From the NCBI GenBank assembly GCA_002786025.1, contig NHNW01000011.1, forward strand, positions 496,001 through 560,000: a stretch of 64,000 nucleotides of DNA, in the 5' to 3' direction. Every line of letters begins with the position of its first letter. Within the stretch, counting starts at the first letter, position 1. This document shows, piece by piece, positions 57,166 through 64,000 of this stretch. Source of the stretch: Zasmidium citrigriseum. Taxonomy: Eukaryota > Ascomycota > Dothideomycetes > Mycosphaerellales > Mycosphaerellaceae. The notes under the pieces are model-generated. The model was not told where the DNA came from. It made no database searches and worked only from the letters and a program-made list of their open reading frames with translations. The translations under genes were made by a program, and so were the position numbers.

Positions 57166-58230
57166 TCAATTCCTCTTGCGTAGAGTGCGCCCGCCGGCTG
57201 CAGGCACGTCTTGCTTGACAGCGGCTGGCTTCCTTCCTCCAGGTGCGGCTTTGGCGGCAGTCGTTTTCTTGGGCGCGGGTGGCTTTTTGGTGCCGGGCTT
57301 GGTGATGATGGTGGTGCCCGCACTCGAATTGCTTGCCTCACTGGTTCTGCCCTCATTGCGCTTCGTCTGCCGACTCGGTGCGCGGGTTGAGCGTTTAGCT
57401 GCTGCTGCGTGCTGTGCAGAAAGTTGAGGTTGGGCAGGCTGGGCCTTTTCTGGTGATAGCGGCGACGGCTTTATGGGCGATTGGGGCAAGGTGCGAGAGT
57501 TGTGAGACTTTGGAGACAGCACGCCGGCAGGTCCGGCCTTGCGGGACGCAGTGCGAGTAGCTTTAGAGTTGGCGATTGCCGCAGTTGTCTTGGTGCGCTT
57601 CTTTGGGTTCGCAAGCTCGGGTGCTGGGTTCGATGGTATGTTCTCCTTGTCGTCGCCGGTCGAGATCTCATCGCTGGAGTACATTAGCACGTGTATGCAT
57701 GGGTCGCTGATCAGGGACGTACCTCTTTCTCTTCTTCGAAGGCTGCTTGGTTTGAGCTTGACCTGCTTGAATCTTCTCGGCCGTGTGTGATTGAGCTGCC
57801 TTAGGGGCGACTGGCATGGGCGGTGGTGGTGCTGGCCGCGACTTTGCGGCATGTTCGTCCAGCACCTCTTGGATGTTCCTCTTCCTCAGGGCTTGTGGAA
57901 TCCTATTCACGCGCCAGTTCAGACGCGTGCGGAGTTGGTGAGCTTGCTCTGCGTACTGCGCTCGAAGCTTGCGCGCTCGCTCGGTGACTAGACGCGTCAG
58001 TACTGCGCTCTGGACTCGAGGCGGTCGGGATGCATACTTTCGAGCTGGAGGTTGTCAACCAGCGCCTGCTTCTGCGCCTGTGTAATGCCCGCCATGTCCT
58101 TCGCTGTCTGCTGAGCTGCTACGTGTTCCTTCTTTTCTGGAGTAGGAGGAATGGGAAAGGCAGGGATGTCTTCGTCGGAGGAGATGGACGTGTCTCGCGT
58201 TGTGTCGGTTATGCTGCGGGTCGGGAGCAT
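57166..58230 (-). CDS. NBL1: Borealin/Nbl1-like chromosomal passenger protein
   Basis: Three exons: 58230-58038, 57987-57723 and 57673-57166, with 50 and 49 bp introns (GTATGC/TCTAG, GTACGT/CTCCAG), giving 321 residues. The join of exons 1 and 2 creates the borealin N-terminal domain: KQALVDNLQLEITERARKLR, then the RAQYAEQAHQLRTRLNWRV segment, then NRIPQALRKRNIQEVL. This helix packs with survivin/Bir1 and INCENP/Sli15 in the chromosomal passenger complex that positions Aurora kinase. Yeast Nbl1 is only about 70 residues; here, as in many filamentous fungi, a long Lys/Ala/Pro-rich basic tail with SPxK and SP sites (possible Cdk1/Aurora sites) follows. It is head-to-head with RPN10, 340 bp apart. 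Confidence 0.88.
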
Positions 58231-58570
58231 TTGATATCGGCCAATCGTGCAATGCTGTTGTATTCTCGGTAATCGTTTCGATCGATCGTTGTTCGTAGGC
58301 TGTCGTGGTGTGCTGAAGTTGGTTGTTGAAATGGAGAGTATGTGTTTGTTTACCGGCGAGGCCCAGGTGATCGGCGCGGGAAGCTCTGACGCCACACGCG
58401 CAAGCCACGACCGCAGAGCCGCATCGCAGCTTCACTTCCGCAACGACATCGCCGACTGCCTGTCCATCACCAACACAAACACTCCATCTGCAACACCTCT
58501 TCAACAACAAGCCGACTTCGAAGACAAACGCCCGCCACGACATACTGCATCTCCGACAAACACCGCCAAG
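58231..58570. promoter_or_regulatory. Shared promoter, borealin / RPN10
   Basis: 340 bp between divergent starts. A CCAAT box (CGGCCAATCG) lies near 58240, close to the borealin start. No gene seen. Confidence 0.42.
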
Positions 58571-59587
58571 ATGGTGCTCGAGGCGACGATGATAGTGTAC
58601 GAACCCTCACGTGCATCGGAAGAGCTGCACTGTACTGACACCTTACCCAGCGTCGACAACAGCGAGAGCAGCCGCAACGGAGACTACGTGCCGTCGAGAT
58701 GGGAAGCCCAAGTAGACGCCGCCAACCTCATCTTCCACTCCAAGACCCAAGCAAATCCAGAGTCATCCGTCGGTCTGATGAGCATGGGCGGAAACGGCCC
58801 CGAAGTCCTCACTACCCTCACCACGAACCCCGGCAAGATCTTGGACGGCCTACATCGGACAAAGGTCAAGGGCGAGTCGCATCTCTACACCGGCATCATG
58901 ATCGCTTCGGTAGGTTGGATGGCATTGGGATAAGATGCTCCCGTCTGACTCTCCCAACAGCTAGCTCTCAAGCACCGACAGAACAAGTCCCAACGACAAC
59001 GCATCATCGTATTCAACTGCTCGCCCATCACCGACTCCTCAGCGACCCTCACGAAGCTCGCCAAGCGCATGAAGAAGAACAACACCAGCATCGACATCAT
59101 CGCGTTCGGCGACCTGACAGACGAGAACCTTGAGAAACTGCGAGCATTCAACGAGGCGGTGAAATCGAACGAGGGATCACATCTGGAGATTGTGCAGCCA
59201 GGCCCGAATCTCCTCTCAGACACCATCGTGGCATCCCCGATCCTGGCTGGCGAAGGTGGTGGTGCGGCCACAAACGGCGGAGGAGCAGGTGGAGAGGGTG
59301 GAGCAGGAGGAGAGAACTTCGAGTTCGGCGTGGACCCCAACCTGGATCCAGAGCTTGCGCTCGTACTGCGGATGAGTATGGAAGAGGAGAGGGAGCGGCA
59401 GGAGAGAGAGAAGAAGGCGCGGGAAGAGGCTGAAGGAAAGACGAACTTGGAGAGCGTGCCGGAGAACAAGGAGGGCGAGAGCGAGACCCAGCCGCTGTTA
59501 GATGGCAGTGGTGAGCCGAGCGGCTCTGGGAGCGATGCGAAGAAGTCTGATGACAAGAAGGATGAAGATAAGATGGACACGGCATGA
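58571..59587 (+). CDS. RPN10: 26S proteasome ubiquitin receptor Rpn10
   Basis: Three exons: 58571-58596 (MVLEATMI plus two bases), 58651-58909 and 58961-59587, with 54 and 51 bp introns (GTACGA/ACCCAG, GTAGGT/CAACAG), giving 303 residues. The join restores MVLEATMIVVDNSESSRNGDY, the invariant start of the Rpn10 VWA domain (about 1-190), which docks it to the regulatory particle. A Gly/Ala-rich linker leads to a ubiquitin-interacting motif (DPELALVLRMSMEEE, about 222-237). The acidic/Lys-rich C-terminus ends DKKDEDKMDTA. One UIM is visible, as in yeast; metazoan S5a has two. It captures polyubiquitinated substrates for degradation. Confidence 0.95.
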
Positions 59588-60091
59588 AGACTGCCACCTG
59601 GCTGAGTTCAGGCTTAGAGAACGAATACTGTACCATACGGCAATGAAGACATGCTAGCTTTAGACTTCAAGACAGGCATCTCTCTTGCCGAGACTCCACG
59701 GTCTGCTTTCGTTCCCCATTCTTATGGCATGCACTAGGACATTTCAATGATGACAGACACGTCGGTAGATTGACCTTTGGCCTTTGGTGAGAGTAGCAGT
59801 CGCCACGATTCACGTCAACATGTAACGTGCATCATGGAAACGAAGAGGGATGAGTAGCACATTTGCCAAGCTTCTTTTCTCATTTGCTGGTACACTACAG
59901 CATACTGTCAAACCAGTGTTGCCCTGCAGCATCCTGCATTTCGTGTTGACCAATTGATAACGCCCTCCGATCGATCCACCTCATCTCCATTCCAATCTCC
60001 ATCTCCATCTCAACACAACATGATCGATCGGTAGGCGGTAAAGAATAACAAGACAGCGGTTCGTAATGCAGGACAGACAGACGAGAGCAGC
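59588..60091. other. Intergenic between convergent genes
   Basis: 504 bp between the RPN10 stop and the predicted TAF1 stop at 60092. A tract of CATCTCCATTCCAATCTCCATCTCC repeats occurs near 59980-60010. No gene seen. Confidence 0.5.
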
Positions 60092-63000
60092 CTACAGCGT
60101 CAATGGAGCAGGGACCGCACCAAACGAGCTGTCGCCATTCATGCCAGCATCCTCGGGCTTCATCGTACCGTTCAGGAGAGGGCACAGCCTTCAATCTCAG
60201 TCAGCTCGTGTTTCAAATCAAAAGTTTCATTCTGAGTAGGAAAGAGCAAAAAAGAACCGTATCTGTCGCAGAATCTCAAAAAGACGACCCGCTCCCGTTT
60301 CATTCATTCAAAGAATGAATTCAGAATACGAGTCGCCAACAAATGAAGTAGCAGCAGCCTGTCCACCATTGGCGCCAGTAGCAGGTCGAACCTTGCTGTC
60401 TTGACGCCCGTGGGAGCCACCACCCTTGCCATTCGTCTTCTGCTGGCTCTTGCATGAATTGCATGTGTAGGTGGATGATACTGACTTTCGGTTGGTCTTG
60501 ATGTGGCCGGCCTGGCCGCAATTGGCACACTTGCGAGTCGTGCCATCCTTGCTACGGCCCTTGCCCTTCTGTGGGGTGGTACTGTCAGCGGTGCCGTTGA
60601 TGGCAGATGCAGGACCATCAGCGTCGGATGGTCCTGGCGAGTTCGCCACAGAGGCTGAGCCGTCGTTCTTGGTCTTGCCAGCCTTGGCCTTCTCGCGGGC
60701 TTCACGGCGCTCGGCGTTGCGTTGGATGCGAGCGAGCTCCTTCTGAAGCATCTCCTGCTTGAGCCGGTCCTGCTCGGGGTCGCCGGTGGGTTCAAGTTGG
60801 TTGATGCTAGCCAAGACGTCAATACCTTGGTAAGGCTCTCGGCCTGTAGAGTCATACTTAGCGTTCTTAAAATCTCTCTCCAACCGCTTCTTCTTGTACG
60901 CCTTGATCACACGAGGATCGGTGATGGTGATCTCCTCGCCTGCGCGCCACTCGCCATGCTTGTCGTGGCCTCCGGTGCGCTGGATGACCAGCGGCTTCTC
61001 TCTCCGGCCAGCGCTGTGTCCGCTAAACTGGCTCATGTCGTCTTCGGTCCGGTTGGCGAACGCAGCGGGAGTGCTGAAGGACGAGCGTGGTGTGTTGGCG
61101 CGGCCAAACGAGTACCCACCTTCGTTGTCGGCCTCATCGTCCATGTCGTCGTCAGAGAGGGTCTGGTCATTGCTCAGACTGTTCTTCTGAGCCTCCCAGA
61201 TGCGGCGTATGGAATCATCATACGACTTTTGCTGAGCTGCGACGTTATATGAGTGACCGTTGTTCTGCTTGCGTTTCACTGCGCTGATCTTCTCCTCTGC
61301 GCTCTCACCAATGGCTTGGAACCCACCCTTCATAGAAGTCTTGACGAAGCTGAAGCCCTCACCACGGCTTGTCGGATCGCCGTCACCGTGAAGCTGAAGC
61401 ATTGCTTTGCCCTGGCAAGCATTGAGGAAGTTCTTCGTGGCTCGCCACGGTGCGAGTTGTTGCTCGATGCCAGCGCCGTCGTCGATGTCCTTGTCGTCAT
61501 CGACCTCCTTTGTCTCGCTGATACCAAGATCGGAGAGATGCTGCACGCCAACTTGCATAGAGTCCAGCAAGCACACATCCTCGGGACGAATCCAGCTGCG
61601 AAGAGTGTCGGCATCGGGGACGATCGAGCCCGGCTGTGGCACCCAAACACCGCTGCTACCATCGCTTCGGTTCGAGACTCGCTCATACTTCATGAACTCG
61701 CGCATCTTGCTGCGAGTCTGTGGCATGTCATGACCTGGAAGATGTGGCATGAGGGTCGCATTGTCGAGGACTTTGTCTTTACGATCCAAGCTCTTGGTGT
61801 AGATGCGGAACGAGAGTGCACGCAGGCGCTTCTTGGCAGCGTCGGTGACCTTTCGAGAGTGCTGACCTGGTACCTCGGCCAGTGGGAATTGCTGGCCAAC
61901 GACGTGCAGGTTCTCGACGTTGCGCAGATAAAAGCGATCGCCCGATTCGTACGTACTGCTGATGCCAATGATGAAGTCGGTGGTCTTGGCGTCATGGGTG
62001 AAGACTGGCGCGCGATAGAGACCGTTCTGGATGGTTGGTACAGTCTCGCCCTTGTCCACATGGCCGAAGTTGGCGAAGGGGCTCTTGTCTTGAGGAAGGA
62101 GCACCTGGGCCTCGCCAATCTCACGCTTGGGGCGCTCGTTGTCATCTGTGTCCTTCTTGCGATAGTAGTTGATGAGACGATTGCCCATGCCGAAGTTTGA
62201 CAGCATCATTGGAGCCTCTTCAGAGTACTCCAGCAGCAACATGGAGGCGTTGTCGCCCAGAGAGAGGTCTTCGGCCTTCGCAAACACTTCCTTCGCCTCT
62301 TTGCCCTTGACATTCTTGCGCTTGATGTGCTTCGGCTTCTGAAAGCGATACTCGCGACCAAACTGGTTCTTGAGATCCAGCTGTGGCCGATGGAAAGCAC
62401 GCTTCGCCTTGCTGTCGAGACCGACCTTGTAGAAGGGATACTGCAGCTTGGTGGCGGGAAAGCTGTGTTCGATCGCCATGCTGCCGAGGGTGCTACGGAC
62501 CTTGTGCTGGTGGTTCTCCTTGAGTAGATCGTAGGCCTGATCATTGCTGATGTTGTAACGCTTGGCGATGTCGCGACTGAGGGCTGCATCTCGCTTGTCT
62601 CCCGGGACACGCTTGAGCTTTCTCTTTGTTCGCGGCGCATGCTCGTCGATCAGGAGATTCGGGTCATTGAGATCCAAGGCTACCGATTTGGCCAGCTTGG
62701 CCACGGCATGCTCGGGATTCTCGAACGAGAGGTGCTGGCCTTCGAAGGACAGTGGCAAGTTGGTGCCGAACGCACTGGTCTTGCGCTTCTTGGAAGCCCG
62801 CATCTGATCTTGGAGGTCGTAGTCACCTTCAGCGAGGCCGGCCTGTGTACAGTCCAACGTTCCGAAATCCGAGTCCACGCTTGCAACGTCCCAGTCTTGG
62901 CAGATGAAGTTCAGGTCTTGCATGGTGAGACCACCAACCAGTTCGTCCTCGTCTGAAGCGCTATCGTCGAGATCGTCGTCGCTGTCGTCGTCGGCAGCGA

Positions 63001-63934
63001 CCATGGTTCCAATAGTGACGATGCTGTTGTTGAAGGTACTCTCCTGCCCGGCCTTGTGCTGCACCGCCGCTGACTTAAAGCTGCGTTCTTGATCTTGGAG
63101 CAGATCAAGAGAGAGTTTCGTCGGCTGGACAGCTTTCGGTGGCTTGGCTGGAACTTTGCCCTTGTACTCGATGTTGCGTGGTGGAAAGAGCTGGATGAAT
63201 CGGGGGGCCTCGGTAGGTTCGTAGCTGGGGAATAGAGTATTGAAGAGCTCCATGTCGGTGACGATGGCCTCGCTATCCACAGCATCCCCTGCCTGCTTCT
63301 TCTTCGCATCTCTAAACATGCGATGCTGCATTGCCTCTTCCTTGCTCATGGTTGCCATGTCTTCTCCTTCGTCGTCGCTCTCCTCGGATGGTGACATGGG
63401 TGGACTCTCGCGCTCTGCGTAGGGAGGCGAGCTCATGGAAGACGGACTCATCTGCTGAAGCGCACGACCTGGCTGGGATTGCGTAGTCATGCCCGGCAGT
63501 GCGAGTCCCGACTTGGATGGCAGCGCCAACCCGCTTGGCCGGTGCTGCGGCGGGGCAGGGCGCCGCTCAGCCTCTGGCGATGAGAAGCCGTCGCCGAAGA
63601 GGTCGCTGTTATCCTCGAAGTCGCCAACAGCATCGCTGCTCGGGGGTTCTTTGGCATCATGGTAGCCGTTGGGGGGCTGCACAGGGTAACCGCCGAGGCC
63701 AGCCTCGAAGACGCCGTCCATATCGTCGCCATTGCCTCCCGAGCCCTCCTGTTCTTCGGGCAGGTCATCGTCACTGATGTCCTCGTAGTCGACGGCATCA
63801 TCGGCCTTGCCTGCCTGGTCGAATCTGAGATCCTGTTGGTCCTCGTCGGCATTCAGCCCGGAGCCCAAGAACCGCTTCATCTCCTCCTCCTCGTTGACCC
63901 CGCCCATCATCTCGTCCTCGGTCGCGTGCGGCAT
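60092..63934 (-). CDS. TAF1: TFIID subunit TAF1
   Basis: Predicted as two exons, 63934-60486 and 60188-60092, giving 1181 residues. Exon 1 holds an acidic N-terminus (EEEEMKRFLGSGLNADED, TAND-like TBP-inhibitory region), the large TAF1-specific domain (DUF3591, about 400-890, including NFGMGNRLINYYRKK and YLRNVENLHVVGQ), a basic coiled coil (about 1040-1085), and the start of the zinc knuckle CANCGQAGHIKTNRK. Reading on, the frame stays open to 60308 but the knuckle loses its last Cys. Splicing GTCAGT (60485) to a TTGAAG acceptor at 60189 gives KLCPLLNGTMKPEDAG, the expected knuckle end. No bromodomains, as in other fungi. TAF1 scaffolds TFIID at RNA polymerase II promoters. Confidence 0.9.
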
Positions 63935-64000
63935 GTTGGTGGGTTGCGCGCAGTGAGTTGTGTCGAGGTGCGCGGTGGAAGGTGGAAGGTGGGTGGGTGG
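63935..64000. other. TAF1 upstream region, right edge
   Basis: 66 bp upstream of the TAF1 start on the minus strand; leader or promoter sequence, nothing further visible. Confidence 0.4.

Noticed and set aside
60308..60485. TAF1 continuing uninterrupted to a stop at 60308
   Set aside because: The read-through tail breaks the zinc knuckle, while splicing from 60485 to 60189 restores it; I treat the tail as intron.

Overview
This is nuclear DNA from a filamentous ascomycete, most likely a Dothideomycete close to the Mycosphaerellales. The evidence is the GT-AG introns of about 47-76 bp with CTAAC/CTGAC-like branch sites, the set of fungal housekeeping orthologues, and one transposon relic with heavy RIP-type (CpA to TpA) mutation. 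I support 25 protein-coding genes, 17 of them spliced. Exon joins were worked out by hand from splice signals, frame and family resemblance, so each is a prediction.

Layout. 1-5.6 kb: the 3' end of a DEDDh (REX-type) RNA exonuclease, a disordered Ser/Pro-rich protein, the KEOPS kinase BUD32, and a Cys-rich single-pass membrane protein. 5.6-10 kb: a small F-box-like gene on the minus strand, then about 3.4 kb with no gene I can support. 10-16 kb: the phosphorelay protein YPD1, a Golgi GT34 mannosyltransferase (MNN10/MNN11 type), the circularly permuted mitochondrial GTPase GEP3/MTG3, and a Tsp3-like tetraspanin. 16-29 kb: the very large MMS22/Mus7 replication-repair protein, divergent from alpha-SNAP (SEC17), then a small membrane-anchored protein divergent from a mitochondrial GatC-like subunit, then a TCO89-like TORC1 subunit.

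29.6-32.9 kb is a decayed PIF/Harbinger-like DNA transposon, almost emptied of CA/TG dinucleotides, with a transposase relic on the minus strand and a second relic frame on the plus strand. 34-43 kb: a GPI-anchored wall protein, the HBS1 locus (which also carries a SKI7-type exon), ArfGAP AGE2, SNARE SFT1 divergent from the SH3/SYLF protein YSC84, and a 59-residue spliced gene. 43-57 kb: a three-exon gene of unknown function, the bifunctional arginine enzyme ARG5,6, the mitochondrial Mg2+ channel MRS2, an MTR-type amino-acid transporter and a disordered protein. 57-64 kb: a borealin-like chromosomal passenger protein divergent from proteasome receptor RPN10, then TFIID subunit TAF1 entering from the right edge.

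The genes do not form one pathway or a secondary-metabolite cluster. They are a mixed housekeeping neighbourhood with several divergent pairs sharing 170-420 bp promoters. The most informative observations are the HBS1/SKI7 two-isoform architecture, a hidden last exon in TAF1, a defective-looking micro-exon in YSC84, the loss of the DxD motif in the mannosyltransferase, the small spliced gene at 42.5 kb and the RIP-degraded element.
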